Below are positions 45,664 through 56,623 of a stretch of 64,000 bases of DNA, in pieces. Origin of the DNA: Neoceratodus forsteri (Eukaryota > Chordata > Ceratodontiformes > Ceratodontidae); the NCBI GenBank assembly GCA_016271365.2, contig CM028129.1, positions 847,548,501 to 847,612,500 on the forward strand, given 5' to 3'. Under the pieces are notes generated by a model, which saw nothing but the letters and a program-made list of their open reading frames with translations, searched no databases and had not been told where the DNA came from. Position 1 is the stretch's first letter. Each line of letters starts with the position of its first letter. The position numbers and the translations under genes were made by a program.

Positions 45664-45729
45664 CCAAACGAGCAGACTCGAAAGACCGTTAGGCCTATTC
45701 TGCTGGCATTTTAGTATGTTAGTATGTTA

Positions 45730-46045
45730 GGGAAGAATAGAAAATGAGCAATAATTGGCCTGGGGTGTTCTCCTTGTTTATGGATAGGAGCCAGGGAGCA
45801 GTGAGCCCTTTCAATATCAAACCTGGGGTCCCCGAGCAGCTGTAGAACTTGTGGAAGGGTGTGTTATAGAAAAGCCACAATGTTTCCCATTTCTGCTTGC
45901 TTAGGGAAGCTTATAAAATGAATATTGTTCCTGTGGCCCTTTTTTTTCTAAATTGTCTATTTTGGCCTGCATGGTTTGCTAGGCTTCGTCTTGTCCCTGG
46001 AGGAAGGTCCATAGGGCGTTACAGGAGTTTTCATTGAGAGCCGTT
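45730..46045. other. spacer, nothing recognised
   Basis: Short non-coding stretch between the CR1 3' end and the next SINE copy. Confidence 0.5.
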
Positions 46046-46048
46046 TCT

Positions 46049-46642
46049 TTTTTTTTTATCTCTTTATTCCCTCCACATCCCACCAGCCCCGCATCCTCGG
46101 GAGTCCCACAGAGACTACCCCTGCAATCCACCTTACCTGGTCTGTCACTGGTTCCCCATGGAGCCTCGGTTTATCCGCTGGGTGGGAATGAGGTGGATCC
46201 CCTACACCCCGACACATCAACTTTCATTGGACCCAGGCAGGCAGGCGGTTGCAAATCAGGGCTAGCTCCATCGGAACTCTGTCTCCCCAGGGCTGGCAGG
46301 CATTTTCAAGAGGCGTTGTGAGTCCCCTGACGGCATGACGCGAATGCCGATGTCTGCGACCTCTGATCTCTTCTACATAAGCCTCTGGTGTCTGCTGGAT
46401 CCAGACCTCCATCCCGGGCCAGCCAGGCACTTGAGGCGCTGACATCTTGTTGAACCTCCAGCCTCCACCAGGGGTCAGCAGATGCCGAGCCATCTCCCCA
46501 CCCTCTCCCCTGGAGAAGGCGAGCTGTCATGGGATGCTCAACTTTCTCCCCCTGGCCTGCCCTCCAATGACCCGGGCTTGTTCCTGAATCTGAGTCACCA
46601 GCATCACAGACGGAAATCCAACTGCTGTGCTGGCAGGCCAGC
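46049..46642 (-). mobile_element. tRNA-derived SINE, copy 3
   Basis: T-rich start at 46049 on the + strand, then about 590 bp ending with the SINE core (gagctgtcatgggatgctca then actttctcc at 46508-46535) and a head containing cagcatcacagacgg, which matches gtgccacagacgg in copy 1. The A-box region is degenerate (gctggcctgccag on the minus strand). Target duplication not identified. Confidence 0.65.
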
Positions 46643-46861
46643 TCGAGGGCCATTTTCTGTCCAACAGCTGTTGTATGGGAGTCAAGCTGAGCAATTTCTT
46701 CCGAGTTTTTATGGGAACTAATCTTTGTTTCTTTCAGTTCCAAGAGAAGTTGCGTAAACATTAACTCTACCTTGGCAGTGCACGATAGAGTAGCGGGCCA
46801 AGATTTCAGTCACCTCCAGTCCGAGAAAGATAAGTTGCACAATGGAAAATAAGGTACTGTT
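46643..46861 (-). pseudogene. possible retroelement ORF1 coiled-coil fragment
   Basis: The minus strand reads FTQLLLELKETKISSHKNSE then EIAQLDSHTTAVGQKM, a heptad-like, charged helix of the kind found in L1/Tx1 ORF1 proteins. It runs straight into the SINE. Only about 40 codons look organised, and the assignment rests on helix character alone. Confidence 0.25.
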
Positions 46862-47519
46862 TTGTAGCTTGGTGTTTCCTCAGTGCAAATTCCATTCCCA
46901 AAGCTGGATGTTTCATTGATAGAGGTGTGGATGGATAAATGTGAGGGATGGAGGTGGAGGAGTTAAAGGATCAGGCTGCCATCAGGTTTGAGCGCTAGCC
47001 ATGCCCCAATCCTTTTTCCTCTTAACAGTGATCCCTCTTGCTCTAAAGTAAAATAGGGTTCCTTTCATTTTATAGATTCTGATTTAAGTTTAACATGTAT
47101 TGCATATAGTTTAAAGTTGTAGCTCTCTGAATAATGTATCTACTTTTTCTTCAATGACTACCCCACTACTTGCTTGACATAGGGGTGCATGGAGCAGATC
47201 TGGGGGGCTTGTACACAATGCTAATTTTACACTGTACTTACTATAGTTTCTGGTGGAAATTCCTGATTGTTTCCCCAACTCCTTCAAGACAGGATGCCAA
47301 TTTACTATGTTTTATCAGTTTAAATTGTACATATAGGTGAGAGTAGTATATTTGTTTGGTGCACTACTTGTTCTGAATTTTTCTATTTTTTGTTGTCTTT
47401 GCCCTTACATTATTTCTCTGAAGAATGTTTACACCTGCTGTGCTGAATTTTTAAAACTCTAATAAAAAGAATCTTAAAACGTTTTAAGGTTTTATCTTTC
47501 CATTTCATAGTGAACTATT
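46862..47519. other. non-coding, nothing recognised
   Basis: AT-rich; ends in aataaaaagaatcttaaaac near 47460-47480, which may be an unclassified retroposon tail. Confidence 0.4.
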
Positions 47520-47665
47520 TGGTACTGTAATGAACTCTCAGGCACTGTAGTGAAGTGAGCACTCAAGTAGGTATGTAATTAACTCTTGGATAATAGAATG
47601 AACACTTGAGGGCTGCAACAAACTATCAAAAGGTGTAATGAACACTCAGGTGCTCTAAGTAACAC
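47520..47665. repeat. degenerate ~20-bp tandem repeat, first segment
   Basis: About seven diverged units close to ggtgctgtaatgaacactca. The array resumes at 49076-49168 and again at 56303-56372; two insertions account for the gaps. Confidence 0.75.
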
Positions 47666-47666
47666 T

Positions 47667-49062
47667 CAGAACACTTGGAGTTCCTCAGGGTTCCATGATG
47701 GGCCCACTACTATTCCATTACTGTTCTCTATCTTCCTAAACAACCTTCTCACTGCCCGTCCTCTCACCTCCATCCACATGTATGCAGACTATACAGTCCT
47801 GTATACTTCTGGTCCCTCCCCCACTGATGTAGCATCCAGACTTCAGCATGACTTTGATAAGGTTCAGCTCTGGTTTCGCTCAAAGTAGTTATTCTTGAAT
47901 ACCAAGAAGTCAGTCTCCATGACCTTTGGCACCAGGCAGAGACTCGGCTCCAATCCTTCCTCTCCATACACATTCTAGATGGGACATTAATACCTGGAGA
48001 TAATTCCTCCTTTAGGTACCTTGGGATCTGTCTTGACTGAAACCTCACTTTTTCTGGACACATAGATGCCATCCACAAAAAACTGCACCCCAAACTGGGT
48101 GCCCTATACACAAATCGTGGATGCGTTCCACTGCCAGCTGCTGCACTCTTGTCCAGAAAATGAACATTCCTATTTTTGACTACGGAGATGTAGTCTACAG
48201 TGCCACTCCCAAATCTTCACTAACCAGGATGGACTCTCTTTTCCACTGCTTCTGCCATTTTAACATAGAAACATAGAATTTGATGGCACATAAGGACTGC
48301 TTGGCCCACCTAGTCTTCCCATTTCCCTACCTAATGGATAAGCTGCAGATCCTAGTTAACCAACAGCTTACTTCCTCCTATCCCCCATTTTGTTCTTGAT
48401 TGTCCTCCCTGTTCCCATCACTGCACCCTATACCAGTATCTCTCTCCCTTCCCTCCCCAGCAGACATGTGCCATATCCACTGTGTCTACATTCTAACTAA
48501 ATTGTTTCACTTTCTCCCCCTTACCTCTCCTCCTTTATTTCCCTCAAACCACCTTCCTCTTACTCCCTTAGAAACCTTGACCACTGTACCTTAACCATCC
48601 CAACCAGGTCTACCTCAGCAGGCCAAGCAACATGTTCTCACTGCTTCTCAAAGAATATGGAACTCCCTCTGTCCACCCGTCCATCACGCTGACCTCTCCT
48701 CGGGTCCTCACCTCCCTCCTAAAGCATCTTTTCTCCCCTTTCTGCAGATGTGCTTAATTTAAGCCCTCACCATATTTGCCTCTCTGTTCATTACACAGGT
48801 TAGCACTATATGTTATTCATTAGGTTGATTGTTTAATATAGTTTCCTAACACTTTTTCTGATTTGATGAAATGACTTAACAATTCTGTCATATTGTTGCT
48901 GATTGTATCTCCTATCCATTTATTATACTGTATCTGTCTTTTGCTGCTTGTATTTACTGTTTATTCCGGCCCCCTTTCCCCCAGGATGCATCTGGAAATG
49001 AACATTCACTGCTCAGTATGCTTTTCCTTGTGAAACTTTTAAATAAATAAATAAAAAATAAA
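47667..49062 (+). pseudogene. L2-type LINE 3' half, with a nested antisense CR1 tail
   Basis: Starts within the RT at GVPQGSMMGPLLFHYC and continues IHMYADYTVLYTSG (YADD box, second Asp lost), LFLNTKKSVSMTF and a decayed thumb up to about 48257. The C-terminal STSAGQATxSHCFSKNMELP block resumes after the CR1 insertion at about 48590. The 3' UTR ends in aaataaataaataaaaaata near 49060. It is 5' truncated and inserted in the ~20-bp tandem array. Confidence 0.75.
48258..48590 (-). mobile_element. CR1-type 3' end, antisense
   Basis: Starts taacatagaaacatagaatt, the reverse complement of a CR1-style 3' terminal 8-bp repeat ((T/A)TTCTATG)n. Then come gatggcacataaggactgct and tggcccacctagtc, the widespread CR1-type 3' UTR in reverse. 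It is a different subfamily from the CR1 at 40.7-45.7 kb. Confidence 0.75.
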
Positions 49063-49075
49063 TAACATAGGCTCA

Positions 49076-49168
49076 TGGGGCTGTAATAAACTAGTGGGTA
49101 TTACTGTATGAAGAAGGCTTAACGCTATAATGAAAACTCAGGTGATACAATGCACCCTTGGGTGCTAT
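49076..49168. repeat. degenerate ~20-bp tandem repeat, second segment
   Basis: Units such as gctataatgaaaactcaggt and gatacaatgcacccttgggt match the array at 47520. It is bounded by the L2 tail on the left and the Harbinger element on the right. Confidence 0.7.
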
Positions 49169-49331
49169 AAAGAATGGTGCTTATGCACAAAAGTACGCAA
49201 AGTGCATGCAAAACCATCAGAAACATGATGCACAGCTACCTGGCATACAAGGCACCTATGGTACACAGTATACACAAATGGCCATGCAGGACACACGGAC
49301 CCAGGAGGTAGGATGACAGGGGATGTGTAAT

Positions 49332-50830
49332 GGGTTTCATAGCGCTCATAGGTGGGTCAAGTGTAAGCCCTAGGCTCAGTGCCTCCATTTTGTAACCACT
49401 ACCTGGGCTAGCCTAGGTTCAGGGAGAAAACATTTGCTCAGCATTTTGGCTAAGTTTATACTTCTAGTCAGGTGCACCCAAGTGATTCTGGACACAGGAA
49501 GCAATAACTGAAAATGTCAAAACCAGTAATAGGATTCTAGAGTGTGACTTTTATTCACGTCAACATAGGAATAACAAAGCAAAGATGGACTCCCACAGGG
49601 CTACACTCACTGGCAATGCAGATTTACAGAGGACAGAGCACATCTTCTTCACCACATGTAAACCCTCAGGTTCTGAACACATCTGGGCTCACTAGCCGGA
49701 ACTGGTACTCTTACTCTTGGATTCCCTGGCATGGCACCCCTGCCAGCACTAGGACACTTTTCCATATGGCATGGAGTTTGGTGGTGGCTCTCTAAACCAC
49801 CCATGAGCACTTTTTAGCTCTAATAGAAAAACATCCTTAATCCCACATCTGGGTACTTTCTGCAGACAAGGGCCAAGTGCCTGGGAGAAAGCTATAGGTG
49901 CCTAAAGTGATCCCGGAGAGGTAAACCTGGTTACTCCAGATGGGGATCTCCCACCTCTTGCTCCCAAATCTATACTCAGCCATTCATTTGGATCAACACC
50001 TTTCTTCTAACTCTCTGGTTGTAGATGCTATCTCGAAATGTATATCACATTTAACATTCTACTCTGTATTTAGCTGGTGCCCTGACTTGAAAAGTTCTGA
50101 AAGTGGCTATGTCAATCTTCCTAGACCCCCACTGTTTTAGATGCTTCCAAGCCATACACAAAATTATAAGTACTGTACTTGGCTAGTCTTCTCCTGGCCC
50201 CACAGTAGGCAGTTACTTTTACACAACTCTGTCTTGGTGAAACATAGGCTCTATTTCAGAGCATACTCACCGTGCTATGCAGGTGCTCAGGGCTTCTTCC
50301 CACAAAACACAGGTTCTCTGGTACTTCAGTACAAACTCTTCTGTCAGGCAGCTTTTTCCCTTTCCAAGCAGGGCCAGGGGATTGCCCCTGAAATGCTGGT
50401 GTTCCACCCCATCCCTCTGGGGATGGAGCACTAGAACAACATGGGGAGCAGTCTCTATCACTTTCTGCTGGACTCTTCTGTGTTCTTCTCTAGGGTGAGA
50501 ACACACTACCCATTTCTGGTGTAGCTCTATAACAGAGCTAGGCTCTGAGGGGCAGCCAACTGCAGCACACCTCTTCCTCTGACTGCAGACTCCTTCAGAC
50601 TGACTTGAATTCCCCAACGTTCTATAGCTAACCCCCTGCTGCAGCATTCCAGTGTGGCTTATGCTGCTGCGAGAATTCTATGGTGATGTCATCCCTCCAG
50701 CTCAGCTGAGACTGAGTAAAGAGTGAGACAGTGTAAAACCCATTTAACTGATGTCTCACAGGCTGCCTTTCCCTGCCTGCCACTGGTTCTACATGGGATT
50801 CTAGTAACCCCGGGTGACAGGGGGGTTATA
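49332..50830. mobile_element. possible LTR-like insertion
   Basis: The stretch differs in composition from the CA/TG-rich Harbinger around it. It starts tgtaatgggtttcatagc and ends ggggggttataca, i.e. TGTAA against TTATACA, as LTRs do. Flanking ggatg and aggat are only a partial match. No primer-binding site, polypurine tract or coding domain was seen, so this is tentative. Confidence 0.25.
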
Positions 50831-51060
50831 CAAGGATATGCGGACCCTCCCCTTGCCCCACAATATAAGGGCATGTGTACCGTCATGTGCAACATTATGG
50901 AAGTGAATACTGTGGAGGAGCAGAATGTGGAGACCATGTCAGATAGTCACAGAAGTGTAGAGGGACACACACCACCACCAGTGCTGCCCAATGGGGCTGC
51001 CCATGTAGGTGGCCAGTGCCGCAGACATGTCTGGACTTGAAGAGATGCATGTCCCCATGC

Positions 51061-51952
51061 ACCAAATTTCACCAGTGGCCAGGTAGTGTCCATGGTCAGT
51101 GACATTGGCAGTGATGCACTATTCCAAGCTGTACAGGGCACAATCCCTGTCCACAGCCCCGGAGGTAAAGGCATGACTGTGGCTGCACATTCAGGCCAGT
51201 GTGAATGCTGCCAGTCCTGAAGCCCAGACACTGTTGGCCATAAAGTAAAAGCAGTGGGACCTGCGTGCAGCAGTAAAAAAGAAACTTGCCATGGGTGCAT
51301 GGGCACCCCAGGGCACCAGAGGTGACCCACCCAGCAGTGATACACAACTGACACCACTGGAGAGGATAGTGGCAGACACCCTCACAGATGTAAGTGTCCA
51401 CAGGGAGGTGGAAGGTGTAGACACCCTGGAAGGTTCGCATGTACTGGCAGGGCACAAGTGCCCTATGGAAGTCACAGCATGCATGGACTAACAGCTGTGT
51501 GTTTCAACCCACAGACACAGGCAGTGATGGATACACAACTGCTGGGGCAACTCTGTACAGCCAGAACACAACAGCACAGCATGTTGGACAGGATGATGCC
51601 AGGCAGGAGGAGGAAGGCTCAGGTGGGTCACCGGTACAGATGCATCCCAGTAACAGACAAAAGCAAGGGCCACCCACAGCCAGCCTAACAACACCATGTC
51701 CACCACAGGAACTGAAATGGAGATGTAAACACAGCAGGAGTCAGAGATGGACCAGGAAAGCACACTGGTGGCCCTGGATGAGGGGACACAGCAGCCATTC
51801 GATGTGGTGGACAGAGGTTGTAGCAGCTGGGTGCACCAGCATGCCCCAAGACAGCAGGCAGGGACTCCTCAGGATAGAGGGGTGGGCAGGACCACAGCCA
51901 CTGGCACAGAATGAGCATGTCAAGATGCCATAGCTAGGGGAGGAAAGACACC
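51061..51952 (+). pseudogene. Harbinger Myb/SANT-like DNA-binding protein
   Basis: In vertebrate Harbinger elements this protein binds the element ends and brings the transposase to the nucleus. The best region is 51177-51490: LWLHIQASVNAASPEAQTLL, then an in-frame TAA at 51246-51248, then KQWDLRAAVKKKLA, then PPSSDTQLTPLERIVADTLT. The W..I...VNA and (K)QW.DLR..V+.K pattern is the third helix and following basic part of Myb/SANT-like domains. The PL..LTPLE segment is usual downstream. The first helices lie in another frame before 51170. A splice-acceptor-like ttcaacccacag at 51508-51519 may begin a second exon. It is broken by at least one stop and one frameshift. Confidence 0.65.
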
Positions 51953-52997
51953 GACATGCCCGGTGGAGAGTGGCGATGAAGGATCATCAACACGGGTGAT
52001 GAGCCACCCATGTATAGAGCGCACCTGTGGCATTATGACAGCACAGTACAAGGAGGTCAGATGGGAGGTGCTACATGGATGGTCTGCCCACACCCCAAGC
52101 CCTGTGGGCACACACCCACACACAGGTGTCCCCTGGCACGGCGTTCCCTGACCAGGATGAGGACACCCAACCATGGCAAACAGAGAACATTCTGGTGGAC
52201 ATGCCACAGGGTGCATGCATGGGCCACATGCACACCATTGGTACACTGAGCATGGAGTCGCAGGGACATGACACAGCCACTACAAAGGAGGACAGTAACA
52301 TCCACCACAACAGCTGCAGTACTGCTACTGATGATGCCATGGAGGAGCATCAGACTATGTCCACCCCCGCGTGCAGCCACCGCTGAGGCACCCACCCATC
52401 CACATGCACTAGTCAGGAGTCTGGGCGCTTGGTCCTCAGCATGCCTATAGGCAAAACTCTACAACACACAAGGTCAGTGAAAGTGCACAGGTACCACTCA
52501 CCTGATATTTATAGCATATGCATAAAGCGTGCATACCCTGAACATGGTATATACATGCTACACACACTGTGACACAATGTGGTTGTCCCTGCCACACATC
52601 CTACATGGCATACACCACCACACAGTCACAGGCACATCACATGCTGTCTGGTACAGTGGCCAACCCCACTGCAACACAAATATCATGCCCCCCACTGCAT
52701 GGCACTGGGCATGGTGCACCATCTGTACTACATAACATGTAACATCATGTACCACATGCCCACCCAAGCTGGACATGCAGGCCTCCACATCTGCTGTCCC
52801 CCCCTGTCAGGTGCACTCAGTGTGTGGCTTCATCATCGCACACCCACCACTCATGATAGCTGGGCACACATGCCATGATGCAGTGCTGTCCACAACAGCC
52901 ACATACACAGATGCCCACATGTTGCTGGCATGCACACAATGGTTACACCCCACATGACACTCAGCCATCAGTCCAGAAGCTGTGCTTGTGTACAACA

Positions 52998-53914
52998 CTA
53001 CCTCTGGAATGTGCCCTGTACAAGGGCATCACAAGCCATATGCCCACTCAGTGTCTCTTTTCCCCTGTCCAGCCCCTCCTTATCCTTCTCTGGTGGTGCA
53101 TCCTTCTGGTGGTCCACTGGCATGGGCACATTGTGATGCAGGGCTATATTATGGAGCATGGCACAAGCAGTTAACACCGTGCATGCCTTTTCCAGGGACA
53201 GCAGTTTTGTACCCCCAGTATAGTCCAGACTCTGGAATTGCATTTTCAATAGCCCAATGGTCCTGTCCATAATGTTCTGTGTCTTCCTGTGGGCAAGGTT
53301 GTATGCCTCCTCTACAGCACTGTTTGGCACCAGGAAAGGTGTCATCAGGTATGGGCACCATGGGTAACTGCTGTCTCATGTGTGTGGGACAGAAAAGACA
53401 GTCACTGAGGTGCATGCAGTGGTGTGAGTCACAGTGTCATACACGTTGCCAGCCCTATACTCACCTAACAGCTATCTATCCAGCCAACCGGCACATAGCA
53501 GGGCTCTGAGATGTGTGATGCATTGAGTAGGTACTTTTTGTGGCATATGTTCCTGAAGATACCACCCACGTCACACACTACTTTACAGTTCACACTGTGA
53601 AAGCCCTTTCTCTTCCTGTATGCCTCCTCATGTACAGGACGATGATAGTATTTCATATGGGTACAGTCTATTGCACTGTATACATTTGGCATACTGTGCA
53701 TGGCATAGAAAGATGATTTCATGGCACGGACTTCAGTGTAGGCCATCGGGAATCTGATGTGCTCCTGCACATGTGCCAACAGGGTATCTGTCACCTGCAC
53801 CCCTGCACATGACATGAAGGATTGACTTACGCCGATGGCATCGCCAGTCACCCACTAGAATGACCCTGCTGCATACTATGACAGGGTGCATAACACCTTG
53901 GTCTCCACTGTCAT
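52998..53914 (-). pseudogene. PIF/Harbinger DDE transposase
   Basis: This is related to the domesticated vertebrate HARBI1 nuclease. In order on the minus strand: TVETKVLCTLSYYAAGSF (with two TAG stops), VTGDAIGVSQSFMS, YSAIDCTHMKYYHRP (first catalytic Asp in IDCTH), YRKRKGFHSVNCKVVCDVGG, then LNASHISE. In active relatives that last block is PGSxHDS with the second catalytic Asp; here it is Ile. After a frameshift: LMTPFLVPNSAVEEAYNLAH, RKTQNIMDRTIGLLKMQF (third catalytic Glu replaced by Asp) and CAMLHNIALHHN. Loss of a catalytic residue plus stops and shifts shows a dead copy. Confidence 0.85.
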
Positions 53915-54299
53915 TACCCTGGACTGCTGTGTCTATGGTGCAGTGTTGTCGCAGACCATGTCAAACAGCTGTGCAATCATAGCCCAGGGAACCTGAATCA
54001 TTTGATGCTGTGTGTGTCCCTCAGTGTGGCTGCATCCAGACATGGTCTAAAGACCCTTGGCTGTGGTCCTGCATGCCTCCACCACTCCATCTCCACATTG
54101 AGCAGATGCACATTTATCAGGAGGCCAGGACACATCCTCCCACACCACTACAGTTCCCTGACTACCTGTACACATACTGCCACAGCCTCTTTTTTTTGTC
54201 TCAGGTCACTTGTGTGTATTTTTAAGTGGGTGTGGCAGGGGGCCATGCACACTGATGTTACCAGTGTGGGTGTCACCACATGTACACACTGCAGTGTAA

Positions 54300-56302
54300 G
54301 GTGAGGGTGATGGCTGCAGCTGAGTGGAGCTCCATGGTGTCCGCGCCACAGGTCTGGCATCTGGGGATGCACCCCAAGAGGCTATGGAGGGTGTCCAAGG
54401 ACATCTACATGGACCGCTTCAATGGGGAAACCTTGTGGAGGTTGGATGCACATTTACAGGTATGTATCTTACCTGCAAGGTGTGCTGTGGGGCTCTGTGG
54501 GGTGTCTCTGCTGTCCATGGTGCTAATGGTTGTTTCCTTTCTCATCCCTCACAGGATCACCTAGGCCTCCCTCACAAGCTGGTCCAGACATGTGTGGAAC
54601 AGCTAGAAGGAACCTCCTGTGTCATTTGGACACCACCACCATGTTAGAGGACATGGCAGCAGGCCAACCCAGACTACTTTTCCCTTAAGGTAGGCACTAA
54701 TGATGTGCTGTACAAATTGGACATCTGTGTGCTCTGATGGGTGGTGGTGCTGTCCAAGGTGAGTTCGGCATCCTGTGCCATGTCCATGTTGTATCCTGTT
54801 GCCGTGGTCATTCCTGCTATGTTCCCCTTCTGTGCACCATCTCACTGTGTTATTATTCCCTTTCAGAGCTACAGAGGAGCCCTCCATCACCTCATGCTGC
54901 TCCCTCTTACCTGCACAGACTCACTGACAATGAGTGACAGTTGGGATACCCAGGACGAGGATGGAAGCTGAGGTGTGTGCCACTGGTTGAACCATGGCCG
55001 CATGTCCCTAGGGAACATGATGCACTTGCATTAGTGTGGACTGTTTTGCAATGCCTGTTGGTCTATTACTGTGTGGGGTGTCCTGTGTTCTTCATTCCCT
55101 TGTTTTTGTTTTGCATTGTAACTGTGAGGCCGACACCTGTGCTGTGCTGTGTACCTGTGTTTTTGGGTAAAGCATTTCAGAGTGAATACCTGTGTGGTGA
55201 TTGTCTCCTGCACTGCAGGTGGTGGGATGGGGTGGTTTGATGGTTTCTTTTTGGGTCTCTAGGATTGGGGGGTGGCATCACGGGGGGGGGCGGGGAGGCA
55301 GTGCAGTTGTCCTGCATGTGTGGTACGGCAGGTGTTACCTTGTTGGGTCACCCATTAGCAGGTGTTGCCCCTGAGTCACTGTGCACCACCCAGGTGTTGC
55401 ACATCGAGACCACTGTGCTGTGTCCCTTATGTGTGCCAGTAGGGATGCTTCTCATAGCAGTGCCTTGGCCATGCCATCCCATTGCATAATGGTCTGCCCG
55501 GGGGGGCACCTATGTCTGAGGGTCCACAAGTGGCTGCTGGGTAAGCATCCCTCTGCAGGGTGTGCTTCATGTAGCCTTGTGTGGGGTGTGGGGGTACCAT
55601 GGTGCATCGGGTCCCATTGATGGCATCACCTGTGCATCAGAGGGGATTGCATTTAAATGTGTGCACCGCCCTGCATTGCTGGATGGTCATGATCAGCACT
55701 GTACACATCCTCTGCACATGGCACATGGTGTGTTTGTGTGGCCGGGCACTGGGATTGGTGTGCATGGCTTGGGGTCACTGTTGCAGTGGTCTTGGTCATC
55801 GTGGCCAGCTGCTTACACTACTCCCCTTTGGCTTGCACACCTCTCATCACATGTTTTATGGTGTATCCCCCTTGTGTGTCTGCACCAGTACATTTTCCTG
55901 TGTCTGGGTCGGACGGGTGTGTGGCGTTACTGCCATGGGATTACATAGTATGGCCATGCTGCTCTGTGTGCTTGGCTACCAGCCACACTGTGTGGACCTC
56001 TAAAGCAGCCCTTCACCTGCCATTTGTGTACATGGTTACCACCGAGTGCCTGACTGTCATACCTGGTGTTGTGCTTGCGTGCATTGGGTTGCTGCGCATG
56101 CCACTACGCAACCACACACCTGTGTATGTGCCACACATAGCAGTCACAGTGCTATGCATGGGTTGCCTATGCATGCTCCCAAGCATACTTTGTGCATGCC
56201 TTTCTGGTATTCCATGCACGGGGTTCTTGCATAGGCACCTATGTGTGCTAGCTTCACACCCCTGCATACGCTGCATTGTTGTTATGCATAGGGGCCACTA
56301 AT
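54300..56302. other. Harbinger interior or flank, no confirmed gene
   Basis: TG/CA-rich sequence. A frame at 54301-54462 followed by gtatgt and a second frame after tcatccctcacag (54554) could be two exons (MDRFNGETLWRLDAHLQ joined to DHLGLPHKLV), but I recognise no domain. The remainder to 56302 is low-complexity and non-coding. Confidence 0.35.
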
Positions 56303-56372
56303 CAGATTCTATAATGAACTCTTTCATGCTGTAGTGACCATTTGGGCACTGTAATGAATATTTGGATAATGA
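56303..56372. repeat. degenerate ~20-bp tandem repeat, third segment
   Basis: ctataatgaactctttcatg, then ctgtagtgaccatttgggca and ctgtaatgaatatttggata continue the array of 47520-47665 and 49076-49168 on the far side of Harbinger. Confidence 0.7.
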
Positions 56373-56623
56373 TGTCTCAGCCGCCAAATATTGTAACTAA
56401 TCACTAACACTAAAGTCCTGTATAGAGGAGATACTATGTCCTGACTTGTGGAGTTCCCATGGTTACAGTTGTAGCCAACAAGGTTTACCTGCAGAACCAG
56501 TTTTCCAAGGGGGGGGGGTGATAATAAGGCTGCATAGAATAATGAAGGTGGGTATCGGCCCTACTTTTCAAATCTAAAGTCTTCTGCTAACCAACCACTG
56601 GAGATGCTTCCTAGCTGGCAGTG

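Larger units (their letters stand above)
40690..45725 (+). mobile_element. CR1 LINE, best preserved in the window
   Basis: GC-rich element with a 5' UTR, ORF1, ORF2 and a short 3' UTR. It ends with ttagtatg repeated twice plus ttag (45711-45730). A 3' terminal run of 8-bp repeats is diagnostic of the CR1 clade, which lacks poly-A. The 5' limit is uncertain; the direct repeat at 39763-40618 may belong to it. It is purine-rich on the coding strand and very different in base use from the AT-rich CR1 at 5.3-9.5 kb. Confidence 0.9.
49169..56300. mobile_element. PIF/Harbinger DNA transposon, decayed
   Basis: It carries remnants of both Harbinger proteins, a Myb/SANT protein (+ strand, ~51.2 kb) and a DDE transposase (- strand, ~53-53.9 kb), arranged convergently. 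Approximate ends are inverted: left ggtgcttatgcacaaaagta against the right-end reverse complement ggcccctatgcataacaaca, with about two thirds identity over ~36 bp. It splits the ~20-bp tandem array. TAA occurs just outside both ends and may be the 3-bp target site, but spacing is not exact. A probable second insertion lies at 49332-50830. Confidence 0.75.

Noticed and set aside
49332..50830. Confident solo LTR
   Set aside because: TGTAA/TTATACA ends are suggestive but no matching target duplication or second LTR; kept only as a low-confidence entry.
54300..54650. Two-exon gene with gtatgt donor and ccctcacag acceptor
   Set aside because: Splice-like signals are common in TG-rich DNA and the joined peptide matches nothing I know; left as an untyped Harbinger region.
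55562..56301. Long overlapping + strand frames near the right end of Harbinger
   Set aside because: Three frames are open at once in low-complexity TG/CA-rich DNA, with no domain; composition artefact.
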